A stretch of DNA of 64,000 nucleotides from Balanoglossus misakiensis (taxonomy: Eukaryota; Hemichordata), in contig CM082585.2 of NCBI GenBank assembly GCA_040954595.2, positions 4,650,001 through 4,714,000 of the forward strand, given 5' to 3'. This document shows positions 20,424 through 33,300 of this stretch, one piece after another. The position numbers and the translations under genes were made by a program. Numbering within the stretch: the stretch's first letter is position 1; the number at the start of each line of letters is the position of its first letter. Under the pieces are notes generated by a model that saw nothing but the letters and a program-made list of their open reading frames with translations, was not told the DNA's origin and searched no databases.

Positions 20424-22762
20424 TTTATGTCCAGTTTTTCAATTACAATTCCAGAAATGTCTTCAATACTCGTTTGATCTGCTTGTAACTTCTTGTCCTG
20501 CAGGACACACTCGGTCTGAAATCAAAGCACAGACTGAAACATTATCATGCTCTACAAAGGCGCAAATATTTTTCTCCACCTTTCCAAATTCTGTGATGTA
20601 AACAATCATGTGCAGTGAAGATAAGACAGTACACTTGTATCAGGCTAGGTACATTGTATGGGTGAGTAAAATTCCTAGTCAACTTTACTCAGTAGACAAT
20701 GACATTTACAGACGTCTTCCAAATTGTTGGCATAACAAAATCAATTTCAAGGGGCAGCGCTTGTAAGAGTAATGTGCGATAAGTTGCTTTGTCTCATACT
20801 GACTTTTTTTCATTCTTATATCCACAGGAAACATATCCTACACACAGTTTCATGTAAATATGGGCATATTTCAGAAAAATGGGGCCTGAAAAGCTAAAAT
20901 TCAAGTAAGCAGACAACTCAAAAAGTTCCATAAAATATATAGAAACTTGACAGGCAAGCTCTTTAGTTGTACTGGTAATTTGATAAACCGATAAACAGCA
21001 ATGTAAACAACACAGCTAAGAGGCAGTCAGCATCATACTTTTATGAAGTTTATCATTTCATGTTCTTGATTTAACAAGTAACATGATTACTGCTAGATTT
21101 TCACATCATTCTGCCTCATTTACTGATCAGGAGAATCTCATGAATCAATGTAAGCATGAACTAGAATTTGTGATAAGATACAACTTACAAGAACATGTAC
21201 AGTAAGTCTGTAACAAACTGGGCACCTGGGCATACATTTGCAAGTTCACATTTCACACTCACAACATCAACGGTGACTTACAGACTCACTTACCACTTAG
21301 TGGTCGATGCCGCCTATTACGTTTCTCGGGTTAAAATGATTTGAAAATGATCATCAGTTGTTTATCCTGAGATACGCTGATCACTGCTTATGAAATATTG
21401 ATAGTGAACCTGCTTTTCACAGCAGCTAGCCAAGAGTTATTTTTTGTTTTCATTCATCTTCTACCGCCAGTCGCCATTGCTATCCCAGATTGCAGCGCCG
21501 CATCCGTTCTCGAATGAAATATGTAGAATCTCACGATATATCCCGAGAGCTTGTCCGCAGCGCGGCTGGGCGTCACCTAGCAACTTCAAGTCTCCCGCTT
21601 TGCCACACGTCACTTCCGTACACACAGTCAAGCTCAGCGATAGCTACCCAGCGCTAATATATTGTTGGTGTAGTTATTTTTGCCGAGCTTGTCACGTTTT
21701 ATTCGGGACATTTTGTTTGTTTTAAGGTTATTTAGGTAAGGAGGTCTTGTCTGTGATACAATATTTTTTATTACTTTGGTAAAAAGTAAGTGAGTCGTAG
21801 TTTTATTTTACCCACAAAGTCTGTTCTGGTTCTGACATACAGTGTATGTGTAGATACAGGGATTGTATGTCTACCTGCAAATAAACATGAAAATAATGAA
21901 TAGCCGAGTTCGTGTGTTGCTACGGGTAGTAGGCCTACTACTTCCTGGTCTGTGTGTTGTTGGAAACGTGGACCAGACGAATAAAACCGAATATACAAGG
22001 GTAGTCTCGTTAAAAGCAGGCCATGAAAAAAAATCCTGGAAGGTCCAACTTGTCACATTCCTAACAACACACAAGTATGGAAGTGGTAGGGCTACTGATC
22101 CACAGCAAGTTTATGTGATAATATTACGAGCAAACATTGAAATGCTACTGTACTGCACCTTGTATTTGTGTGGGAACAGTATACTGTAGTCCAACATAAA
22201 AATACCTACGGCCAGGTTTTATGGTATAGTTTACAGTGTAATCTTGTAGGGTATCTTTTATATATTTATGACTGGTCTCTGTGATGTATAAGATTATTAA
22301 ATCACGGTGAAATGCTCTGTCAGATCTGTTTTTACAAATGTACTGTGTATGTAACATAATGATATGATGTTATAATTATTATGTGTTTCATTTACATGAA
22401 GAGTGTGAATTAGGGACTATGAGTAGAGAAGTTAATGTCAATGATGTAGAGGGATGTGTTTCAAACAACAGAAAATAATGGATATGTTTAGCGGTCAAAA
22501 AGACATTGTTTTCACAATAATTCATTTATTTACTCAATAATAATAATAGAATTATCAAACATATTTTTGTTCTACAAATTTATTAGATGCCAACTTCAAG
22601 CTACAGTTTGAATCTAGCTGTCACATATTCTCAAGTTCTGTAAAGTGGGTTTGTGTTTGTTATACACCTGACTTACCTAGCTAGAACTATTGTAAGAAAG
22701 CTCATAAATTGATCTCATATGTTTAAATTGTTTTCAGATACCTGTTCTGGTTTCAAGCTAGA
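20424..22762. promoter_or_regulatory. Divergent 5' region between TAF6 and the CAP-Gly gene
   Basis: The two start codons are 2.3 kb apart and head to head. A good minus-strand donor at 21292-21293 and an acceptor near 20493 suggest a non-coding first TAF6 exon at about 21294-21420. On the plus strand, a strong donor after 21735 and an acceptor before 22738 suggest a non-coding first exon of the CAP-Gly gene. The promoter would then lie between about 21,400 and 21,700, which is richer in CpG than its surroundings. The exon calls rest on splice motifs only. Confidence 0.45.
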
Positions 22763-24459
22763 ATGGTACTCTTCGAAAATGTCTTCATAGGTCAGCAGGT
22801 GGAGGTCAAGTATAGAGGTCACATTTACAGGGGAGTTGTCAAGTATAAAGGCCCAATCAATTTAATTAAAGGTGATTGGGTTGGTGTAGAATTAGACAAA
22901 CCAGGTAAGACAAGAAGATTCTTTTCGAGTTTAAGATTGTCTGGAACCAAGTTGTACTGTTCAACGTAGATAATTATCCTCAAAATAAAGCAAGTCGTAA
23001 CAGTAAACACTGTCTTTTTCAGTTGGCAAACATAACGGCTTGTTTCAAGGCAGACAGTATTTCAGCTGCAAGCGAGGCCATGGGATTTTTATACACCCAT
23101 CCAGGATTAGGTTTATACCAATAAAAAGATGGTAAGATGATTATACATCATATCCAATATAGAATTGTGTATCGGTCTGAACAGGTGAAGCAATTTAATG
23201 TAAAGTCATAATGCATGTTTCTACACCAGTGTGCTCTCTTAGACTAGGGTTAGTTCAGTAAAAACTGTTGGTCCCTTGCAAAATGTGAAAAAAATAGTGT
23301 AGAGACAGTTGACAACAAACAGTGGTTTTTGAGGTAAACAGCAGCGCATAGTAGTCCTCTTAGGAATTCTTCATTTATTTCACAAAATAGGAAACATTTG
23401 AACGCAATATATTCAGAAATGAAACAATTTTTCTTCTTGTTTATTTCAGCCTTTTCAACAATTATCATTCTGTAACACCATCTTTCTGTGAAGATGCCTT
23501 ATTCCATACAGAAAGTAAGTATGTCTTGTCATTGACATTGAGTTTTAAACTTTGCACTATATGTTCATTTGTGGTTGTACATGTGTAAAGTTCAGGAGGT
23601 GCAGGTATTTCGGCCAAACTAGTTTGCAGCTTTTGTTCATAAGATTATTTGTTAGGAATGTCTAGTATGTGTTACTTTTGAACAAAATGATACTTCATGA
23701 ATCATCAGAATTGGAGATTAGAAAATTGGATTTTGAACCTTGCAAAATACAAAACAAATTTTAATGATAACATTTACATACTGTCAATTTATTTCAGAGC
23801 CCTATGTAAGGAGTTACACGGATCCAGTCGTTATATCAAGTACCTACGTCAATAATGCCAGTGATGCATTCTCACGTAAGAATACAATATTTGCTAAAAA
23901 CATAGTATAGTAGTGTAGATATGTGTTGTAAACATTAGCCATGCATAGACTAGCGTGGATAATTTTAACTGAGCTGGAGAGTCTGATGGTGGTCTGATTA
24001 TATATTCTCCCCACAGGCGACATTTCACACCCACTTGTACTAAGTGATTGGTAAACATAACCAATGAAATTACACCTACCATCTGTTCAAGTTTTACTGT
24101 TCAGTAAAACATTCTACATATTGTATAATACTTGTTTTTAAAGGAACATCAAAAATCACTGTATATATCTTCCCTTTTTAGCAGCATATGAAGATTTCCC
24201 GGGAACAAGTCGTAGCTATCACCTGAGTCACTCCGTCGGTAACCACATCAAGGCAGCAACAATGAGGGAGCGATCACCTTCACTGACGTACAGCTATCGT
24301 AGCACTCCTATACACGGCTTCTACGACGAAGATTACGACGACGACTTCATCACCAGTCCATCGCTACCTAATTACCATATGCCGCGGGTCGCATTGGTGC
24401 GGCAGAACCGAAGAGGTTGGACTGATACTGTTACAAGACCACGAGAATGGTCTCTATGA
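22763..24459 (+). CDS. Small CAP-Gly domain protein (223 aa, 5 exons)
   Basis: CAP-Gly domains bind the C-terminal EEY/F motifs of tubulin and of plus-end proteins. Exons: 22763-22904, 23023-23131, 23450-23514, 23798-23875, 24182-24459 (672 nt). The domain fills residues about 7-80, with GDWVGVELDKPVGKHNG, then QYFSCKRGHGIFIHPSRIRF. The signature GKNDG is here GKHNG (49-53). The rest has no recognised domain: a Ser/Tyr-rich stretch, an acidic YDEDYDDDFI patch and a C-terminus PREWSL. No coiled coil is seen, unlike CLIP or dynactin p150. The last acceptor is a TAG-CAG tandem (24179-24184), so one Ala may be included or skipped. I cannot name the orthologue. The first coding exon probably starts in the UTR at 22738. 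Confidence 0.85.
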
Positions 24460-26871
24460 AAATGATTACTCCTTATAGAAGCAAGGAAGTACAGTCGAAC
24501 CTGTCTATAGTGGCCAGTCAAGAGACTTTCCTAAACTGGCCTTTATATACAGATGAATTAATGTCCCTGTGCGACACATGTGAATTGCACAGGGACTGTA
24601 ACAAAGTAGCCACTATACAGAGGTGACCACTATATAGGGGTGGCCACTAACAATGGTTTGCTCCAAGATGTAATTTCTACCCTAATCAATCAAACTTACA
24701 TTCATAATTCATAGTTACGAGACAGATAAAATGTTCACAGAAATAGAACATTTTATCTGTCTCGTAACTATGAATTATGAATGTAAGTTTGATTGATTAG
24801 GGTAGAAATGACATCTTGGAGCAAACTTCATGGTTTAAAAAAGTGCAAAATTTTTGTATTTTTAATAGTATCTATTGTACATACCAGTTTATAATATTAT
24901 GTAGAAATTACGTTAAATACAAAATAATTCATTTACAAAAAGGAAGTTGGATAGATCTGTGTATGATATTTTCTTATTGCTGCTGCAAATGGTTTTAAAA
25001 CTGAATAATTCATGGATGTATACAGCAAACTAGCTTACATTTGGATAACTTTTGTCTTTGAATCTGTAGATCTTAGAAACAGATCATGATGAACCAATGG
25101 GATTTATTTCAGCACAACATTATTGTCGGACATAAAAGAAATTGTATAACAGTGAAAAATCTGGCATTGCACAATGCTAGTCCACGGACTATATCCCTAT
25201 GGAGTACAGTTGTAAATCAACAGAGGAACTGTTTATTGCCAAATCATTATAGCTGTGAACATGAACTTCACCTTGATGTGGACCATATGAATAATTCACA
25301 TACTGATGTTTGGAATGCCATTGCCATATACTTGATTCTGTGTAACTATAGACGGTTAGACCCCTTGAGAGTCAATTATGTAACAACAACAAATATCCCA
25401 AAATGGTGACCAAGACAGCGACATTTTCGTTGCCAAAACTGTGCGAATTCTCTCTACACTTCTCTGAATATTCCAATTTAATTTTCAGTTTTTATCAGAA
25501 GTATGTAACATTTACAGAGATCTCTGTAATTTCCAAACCTGTCTGTCTCTCTGTCCACAGTATGAATATATTCTAATCAATACAAGTGATAAATTTAGTG
25601 ATTAACAAAAGCCAATACTGAAATCATGATTATATTATTTACCACATTAGTACAGTTCTTTGCTTTTAAAATTTTAAGAAATGCTGCTGTACATTGATCT
25701 CTGCTTTTCTTGATCAAATTTGTGATAGTGCAAGATTTTTTTTTCATTTATTTTTTTGTAGTGTATATATTATGATATTGCCTCGTACATATCGACAAAT
25801 TCTGAAATAAACCTAATGATTTCCAGTATGTACTTGTTTGTGTCAATTCCCATATGTGACACTGACAGGCACATTTGCACCACAGGAGTTTTGTATTGTC
25901 CAGGCAACACAACAATTTCGTAAATTGTTACCAACATAGTCTAAACAGGGTCACACACACATAAAATCAAACCAAAACTCATGCTTGCCAAAACTTTTAT
26001 TTTGCTTTTCTGTTGTTTTTCTCAAAACATGCATCTGTTACACATTTTAATTTATAAAAAAAAATACCTTTAAAAAGGTAATTTTGAAAAGGCAAGTCTT
26101 TCATTGTTAGGAGCATTGATAAAACTTACACATAACTGAGCAAAAAATATGCTGCTTGAGTAATACTGTAATTAGTGGAGTGCTAGAAGTCTTTCAGATC
26201 TCTCAGTCCTTGCTTGGATAATATGTTAATAAAAAAAGCTTTATACTAGTGAGAAAGTTTACCTTTAATAATTGACAACTGTGGTTGGGGGAGGGGACAT
26301 TTTATTCAGAACTTTCCAATGAAATAAAATGATCAGAATACACCAATTTCCAATTTTGAATGAAAACACTGATGCAAGTCACTCATTTCACTAAACAGTG
26401 AAACCAGTTAAAGGTGTACAGTCGCCTATACAAATTTAGCCACAGTTACCTTGGAAAGTAGAGATTTAGCCAATCACATCTTTTCAGGTGTAGCCCCATG
26501 AAAAAAGGGCACCCCTATTTGATATTTTGTTTTCAAAGTATTATATAGCAGCCAAATTCGTTAAAGAAGGTACATCTGCTGTTCAAAACAACAAAAGTAT
26601 ACATAAAACATGGTATGAACATCTATCTACAAGAGCAGAGACAAGCTAATGAAAGTTACGATGGACAAAAGGTTGAGGTTACATAAAGCATTGTGGGTGC
26701 AACACCGCCCTCTATTGCGAGGAAAACAGCAACATATATATCACCTTTGATTTTAAGGCATGCACAATTTGAAATGAAACTTGCCAAAATGTCCTGTTTT
26801 GATATCAAAGACACTCAGTGGAAGAAAATGTTACATAATATATTTTTAAATTAACATAATCTTGTTCAAAT
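24460..26871. other. Convergent 3' region between the CAP-Gly gene and SPCS2
   Basis: The likely CAP-Gly 3' UTR runs from 24460 to an AATAAA at 25806-25811 and contains a long hairpin. The likely SPCS2 (-) polyA signal is TTTATT at 26301-26306 on +. A fragment of repeat family 3 starts after TTAA near 26412. Near 24495-24650 are degenerate direct and inverted copies of a 'ctatagtggcc' motif from an old DNA transposon. I see no gene in this stretch. Confidence 0.55.
24656..24826. repeat. Near-perfect long hairpin, 81-bp arms, 9-nt loop
   Basis: The left arm 24656-24736 and right arm 24746-24826 are reverse complements with one mismatch, around nine bases (24737-24745). It lies about 200 nt after the CAP-Gly stop and well before the polyA signal, so it should be in the mature mRNA as an 80-bp RNA duplex, a size suited to Dicer or ADAR. 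It may be a recent MITE-like insertion, but no clear target duplication is seen. Confidence 0.9.
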
Positions 26872-29696
26872 TTACTTGTCTTTCTTTTCGGTTGAAAGAC
26901 CATCATGCAGTTCCCGTATTTCTGGTTCATATTTGTCAACCAGAAGTAAACCATTTTCATCAAACCATGTTGCTACAGACTTCTTTATCGTCGCTTGCCT
27001 CATTTCTTTTGATTCACCATCAGTGTAGGTCAGTGTCAATGTGTACATGTGATCAAACCTGTTGTCAGAAATAAAAGAAGTCATTTGCGTGATTATTATT
27101 GGCTGGACTATTTGACAGTGTTCTGGACTAGTCAGTGTTTTTGTCAAGGTCGGTAACCAAGTAACTGTTACTAAGGGTTTACAGGGTTTCCACTTAACAT
27201 ACTATAAAAATGCAGTCATATGAATTGGAAGCAGATATCATTTTCCCTTATACTTTTGTTTGATATTATGCATAATCACAATATTGGTGTATATTGTGGT
27301 CACAATAATGTTAAAAGTCTGGATGCAAGGAAATACATAAATATTAAATAGCCAGGGTGATGAATGTTACCTTTTCAGTGTTGAGGCAAATTCAAAGATA
27401 TCATCAGGATCAACTCCAGTTGGATCTTTCCTGTGTGCTACCATGAAAATGTTCTTTTCCTTTAGAGATGTGTACGCTGTTATCACGCCCATCATGATGA
27501 AATAAGTGAGATGGTTAAAGAATGTACACAGAAGGAAATAGCCACGGCAAATCCTTACTGACAACTGAAATCATATTTCAACTCTGTTTCATTTCAACAG
27601 ACCAAAGCATTACATGTTTCTACGAGTTTAGTTCATGCAACTTTTAGAAATTCCTAATTTCCTTCCTCTAAAAATATTCAACTTAAAATATCATTCAAGT
27701 CTACTCAATTTCTGTATCAGGTTTTTTGCTATTTTTTTATCCCCTTTTCAAAATATAAGAACTCCATCACCAACTTTCAAACCTTTCATTTGAATTCATA
27801 AAATGATTGTGAATTCTTTGACGCAGATAACTGATCATTATTGATCATGGCCAATATATTTTGTACGTATGCGAGTAACATTCTACTTCACTCTAGTTAG
27901 ATACAATTTTAATCTGTTTGTGTGAATATCAGAACACTGACTTGGTCACATGACTGTGTATTTGGGAGTCTCACCAGTGATTTCAATGAGGCATGGCATA
28001 CAATTTTATGACTTTCAACCTAGAGCCATTAGCAGGACAGAAACAAGATCTGTCTGATTAAAAAGGATATGATACAACACAGCCAACGAGAACTGGACGA
28101 GACTCAGGAAATGGATGCAGGTAGTCATAGATTAAGGCAGTTACAGCAAACATGCAAGATATTGTACAGATAAGTAACCGTAGATCCATTAATATGTGGT
28201 TTTCTTTGTATCCATAACCGTCACACAGAACCTGCAATGAGAAAGTCAGAGGGATTCTATTTCAGGAAGGTCATTATGAAATCTCTGACATTTCAACTAG
28301 TGTAATAAAAGTACCCAAGTTATCTCTTTATCAACCTTCTAAAAATAAGTTAGATATTGTTTGTGATACACAAGCAGAGAGAGAGTGTGTGAGTGTGTCT
28401 AGCAGTGTTAAGAGGAAAGGACTGGGTGAAGCTTTGCAATGCAATGGTCCCAAATATCTGATGACATGGATTTTTAACAACCACAAAATCAAAACCAGAA
28501 TGCTGCAGAGTGACCTACCATGCACCCTGAGAGATTTGGGATGGGATAGACAACACTGCCCACCCTATCCAAATCTCTCGTGGTACACGTAAATAACTCT
28601 AGACTACACCAGCATTAATATTATTAATAATAGAAATACCCTGGTCGAAGATAATACATGTATACCCCACATGTAAATAAGGCGATAATGCAAGCAGATT
28701 GTGAAAAACAGCTATTCTTGTTTACATGTAGTCTCAGGAAATTTACTAAGTTTATTTTATCTGATGGGATGTATATATGTGATGTATAAATATTCAGTGT
28801 AGTCATTTTAAGTAGGACCCACCAAGTATGCTTATCACTGCTAAATGTGTGACATACTGATTTACACGTATACATTTCTGCAAATTGGCTTTCTCACTGA
28901 AAGTCGAATGGGAAGAAAAGGACAATGGTTTCTTCATTTTATTTTACAAGTTACATACAACAATGAGCTGATGAATATTTACCTTCTTGGCTGCATCATC
29001 AAGGGCATTTTTCACGGCAGATCCATCCCACTTATCAATTTTAATTGGAGCCCCATCAAGAGACCACTGAAAGGAAGATGGTACTTGTGTATCAAGTTAC
29101 AGGTTGGTTAGATGGTGGAGATAGAGTTAAATGGAAAAATCCATTAATGAGTTATAGCAAATTCCAGAATACTTTGAGAAATTGGAATGCCACTCCAGTA
29201 CATGTAATGATGTTATTATACTGATGTACTCAGCAATCAGTGAACATACACATTGGATGACTGTACGCAGAGCTGCATCCCGGGGCTTACTTCAATTTCA
29301 TGTACATCATTCGTGAATGCATACAGCTTGCTAAAAGATGCACCGCATACTGGCATGTGCACTGTGTCAAAAAAGAACTGACTATGGAATCAATATCTGC
29401 ACTTTGGAATAGATAAATCGTGTAAAATACTACACAGCAGTACAATGTTCTTCTTATTCATTTGCCGAGACTTGAGCTGAGTTGACATCTGTTCGCTAAA
29501 CAATGAAGAAACAGATGCTACGGAAAAATTTTTATTTGATGGGAATAAAATATAAAATGGGTTGGACATCTTAAATAGCACCGAAAAATTAAAATGTTAG
29601 TACGCTCGTTATTTCATTCAAGGATATTTCCCCGAGTTAGTGAACAGCAAAATATCTTACCTTGCTCAACACGCCGTCTTTCTTGTTCGCGGACAT
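26872..29696 (-). CDS. SPCS2: SPCS2, signal peptidase complex subunit 2 (200 aa, 5 exons)
   Basis: This is the 25 kDa subunit of the ER signal peptidase complex, which supports cleavage of signal peptides at the translocon. Exons (minus): 29661-29696, 28983-29066, 28071-28231, 27371-27505, 26872-27058, total 603 nt. Conserved segments are [17 protein letters not shown], two membrane spans at about 59-78 and 86-107 joined by [25 protein letters not shown], and a C-terminus [16 protein letters not shown]. It lacks the long Gly/Ser-rich leader of the human protein. Intron 3 (27506-28070) is AT-AC: the donor reads ATATCCTTTT, a branch-like TTCTTTAAC lies at 27514-27522, and the acceptor is AC. 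Only that splice gives VVSYFIMMG in frame; every GT-AG option adds residues or hits a stop. The start is supported by the short Lys-rich leader ([12 protein letters not shown]). Confidence 0.95.
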
Positions 29697-30305
29697 TTTT
29701 TACCGGAAGTACACGTCTTTCTCTAATCTAACCTTTTAAGCCTGGCATATTTAGCAACACGGCTGCTTAAATTTACAAGTTCAAACTTTCATCCAACATT
29801 TTTACATTATCGAGAAATACTTATAACAGGCATATTTTAGCACTTAAACTGAAACAAAATCCCAATTTAGTGTATTTTTGATTTGGGAATAAAAACACTT
29901 CATTTCAAAGGAAGGCCGCCTAAGTCCTCAGTCATAAGTGCATCCGGGGTTTTACATTCTTCAGCACCTTGGTGAAAACCGAAGCGGAGCGTAGTTGAGC
30001 TGATTGGGGGAAGACATAAACCCTTATTTAAAACTTGCGTAAGTAGGAATGACTTTAACTATCAAATAATGTAACATTATTAATGTAAAAAATAAATATT
30101 CATATTTGTCGCTAGTCATGCGCGTTCTTTTGAGTGACAAACAAAATATTACCTGGCACTTGACAACGGACGCTCATGATGAAATACTACATCTTGTCTG
30201 ATTGATTCAAAATCAAATTCTCAATGCTCACCTGTTGTATTTGTAGTGACAACCAGATCGCACTTGTAAATTGTTTTCCAGAGATAAAATTTAACAAAAC
30301 CAACC
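29697..30305. promoter_or_regulatory. Divergent promoter of SPCS2 (-) and IFT81 (+)
   Basis: Only 609 bp separate the two start codons. An ETS-type CCGGAAGT lies at about 29702-29709, next to the SPCS2 start. I looked for an RFX X-box, expected for a ciliary gene such as IFT81, and found only poor partial matches (for example near 30233-30253). TATA-like AT-rich sequence lies near 30085-30105. Confidence 0.5.
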
Positions 30306-33300
30306 ATGAGTGAACAGTTGAAATACCTGGTCGACCAGCTCAACAAGGAGCCGTTCAAAAGGAACTACAACCTTATCAGTTTTGATGCCTTGGAAGGACA
30401 TCAACTGCTTCAGATCCTAAATGATGTCTTCGCAGAAATTAACCCACAGGTAGGTGTATAAAATAACTGACTGCGTCGTCAACAGATATGATCACTCCTG
30501 AATGAACAACAACCATATCAAAGATAGGAGTAATGAGTTCGTGCCTATGGGTAGGTCCACCTAATAGTTTTATCAAAACATCACAACAAAATACATGTAC
30601 CGGTATGTGATGTACTATTGTAAACAGAGTTAGCTGCACTGCGAACAGTCAATCATCAACAGTCAAGTGTTTTCAGGAAACCTTAAAGGGTGGACCCTAC
30701 TTATTTTCTGCAGTTGTTACTTTTACATATGTATATATAATATCTGCATCCATGTTTCTTTCATTTGTTTGTATTTTTGTCTCTATTAAATTTTAATTTA
30801 AATGTAGAGTTTATATCACTGCACTGTGTACATGTATCCACATAGTATAAAGTTATTTTTATATGAGTAATGTATTATAACATGAATAGCATGCAGCAGA
30901 CTGCAGTTCACATTCTAATAATGTAATATGTGCAACTGCTGTGTGGTTGGTCATGTATGTACGAATAAGTTCCCTGTTTTATGTCTTTCTTTTGGTATTT
31001 TCTCAGAATAAAATGGATATAAGGGAGGAAGAAGCTGACCAGACAGCTGTGCGTATGATGGGGACATTGAGAGTCTTGAAATATATACCAAAAGAAGATC
31101 CGTAAGTTATTTTCAGAGAACTTTGTGGTACACTTATAGAAATGAGATTTTTTAAATGTGAATGCCTTTTGGTTACATGCACCTTCTGAAATACTTTCTT
31201 TCTTTTTTACTGCCAAAGATCAAACTTGACTTAATGGAAATATGTCTAAATGCATCTAAATGATGAAGACATTACACACCACTCACTTTTTTTTCTGTAG
31301 AATGTCTGAACTAGATGATCCACAGAAAATTCAACACATAATGTTATAAAAAACCTTGATGTAAAATTGCTATTAAATGAACGCAACTCAAAACCTCTGG
31401 CAACTTTTTGAAAATTGGATGAATTGAATTGAAATGAGCACCGGATTCAAAATCTTTATTTGAAATCAATCGAACGCTTGGTTTAGGTTCGTTTGGTTGG
31501 TATTGGCCTGTTACGAGTATGACCAACTGTACATCTTTGCCCATTATTGAACTTCATTATTCTGTAATTGCAGGAGTACATTCCGACAAGGTCTGGTCAC
31601 TGGTGACAAACTAGTGATACATCCAATATTACAGTGGTTACTGCAAAGGATACCGGATCTGAAGAAGCGTGCGTATCTGGCCAAATATCTGGTGAAAGTT
31701 GAAGTCCCAGAGGAGTTCATGGCTGATGATATGGTTGCTGAGATATATACTCAGGTAATACTGCATAGAAATTGGTCAGAAAATGTTTTACGGAACATTT
31801 TCACTCATGTTTACAGACATACAGATTGTGGTTAATATTAAAATGCCCACCAGGGATTACCATTTCTTTGTGTACATGTAGTAGAATACCATGATATCAA
31901 TGACTATTAACAGCTTGTGAAGTTACAATTTTTCTGGTTTACACTTAATATAAAGAGAGAATAAAGCAGAATGTTTTTAATGCAGTTCACGTAGCATGAT
32001 GAATCCTTTTGCGTTCAACTAGTACAAATCCAAGAAAAATGTACTAACGTGAACCCTGTACCTTCAATAATTAACCGGTCTTCCTTCAATATGGCCCATA
32101 TTACGGGGTAGAATGGTCGGTCTGTGGAAAAGGTATTTCACAAAACAAGTAACATAATCAAGGCACTGTTTCTACCACTATCACATGGCTGATTCTAATG
32201 CCACTTTTGTGTAGAACACTACATGTACAGTAATGTGTGTCTGATACTTTAGTCTAGAGTAAGCCTATTTGTAAGTGGTATACCTTGACTGACAACTGCT
32301 GGAGCAATGCATTGCGGCCAGTCTTCGTTAATTTGTGTATAAATGCAAAATTGAAGTGAATTGTGATTCTTTATTTATTCTCAATTGTCTATCAGTATGA
32401 AGGCCTTGTTGACACTTTCAAGTTGCTGCACAAAGAAACTGAACGGTTGAGAAGCTCCACTTTCTCAACCTCCGAGATCAGAAAGGATATTAATCAGATG
32501 GAAGAAGAAAAAGAGCAATTGGTGAAAAGAATTGAACGACTGAAGAAGAAAGTAAGTGTCACATAGATAAATACTTTTAATATATGGATTAAAGGTACAC
32601 AGTCACCTATGCAAATTTAATCACTGTAACCATGGAAAATTCAAATTTAGCCAATCCCAGAATTTGAGTGGGTGGCACACACACAAAAAGTTTGCCGCCA
32701 CATGGTTATTCAAACACATAGACACACCCTTTTGATCATACAGTAAAACCTGTCAAAACCGGACTCTGGGGGGACTGAGAAATCTGTCCGGTTTGAACAG
32801 TGGTCCGGTTTGGAGGGGTGGGCGTGGTCAAAAGTTTTCCGATCCGGCCGTGTTTCACACATCGACCGTATACATACATACGCACGTACGACCACGGGCG
32901 TCATGGAACAATAAAGTGTATGGATAATTTAGCATAGGTCTAAACGAATACACAATAAATATTTTTCCTTTTTTTTATGTGAACGAGAACTACACTCACG
33001 AACGGCCTAGCTACAGCTGGACTCGCAAAATATGCGAGCGAACGCACTAGCGCCGCCGAACGCGGAAGTGATGGAGCAATCTACAACCGCACGCGCCCGG
33101 CCCAGCGCGCGCGGCAGACGATCGTACGACTCCGTTGCTAGCCAGGACAGACGCGCTCGTATACATCGCTCTGATTGAATGTGCCTTCATAGCTTTGACC
33201 GTCCGAAAAAAATGACACCGGGAAACGTTATGTTTGATCAGCCGACAACAGAGCTCATTACTGCGGTGACACTCCACTTGTCAAAAATATGCGACAAACG

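Noticed and set aside
27365-27564. Canonical GT-AG splicing of SPCS2 exon 4 using the AG near 27560
   Set aside because: It would insert about 17 unmatched residues ([13 protein letters not shown]...) or hit a stop, while the AT-AC junction gives the family sequence exactly.
30233-30253. RFX X-box upstream of IFT81
   Set aside because: Only one half-site (GTGACAAC) is reasonable; the other half does not fit the consensus.
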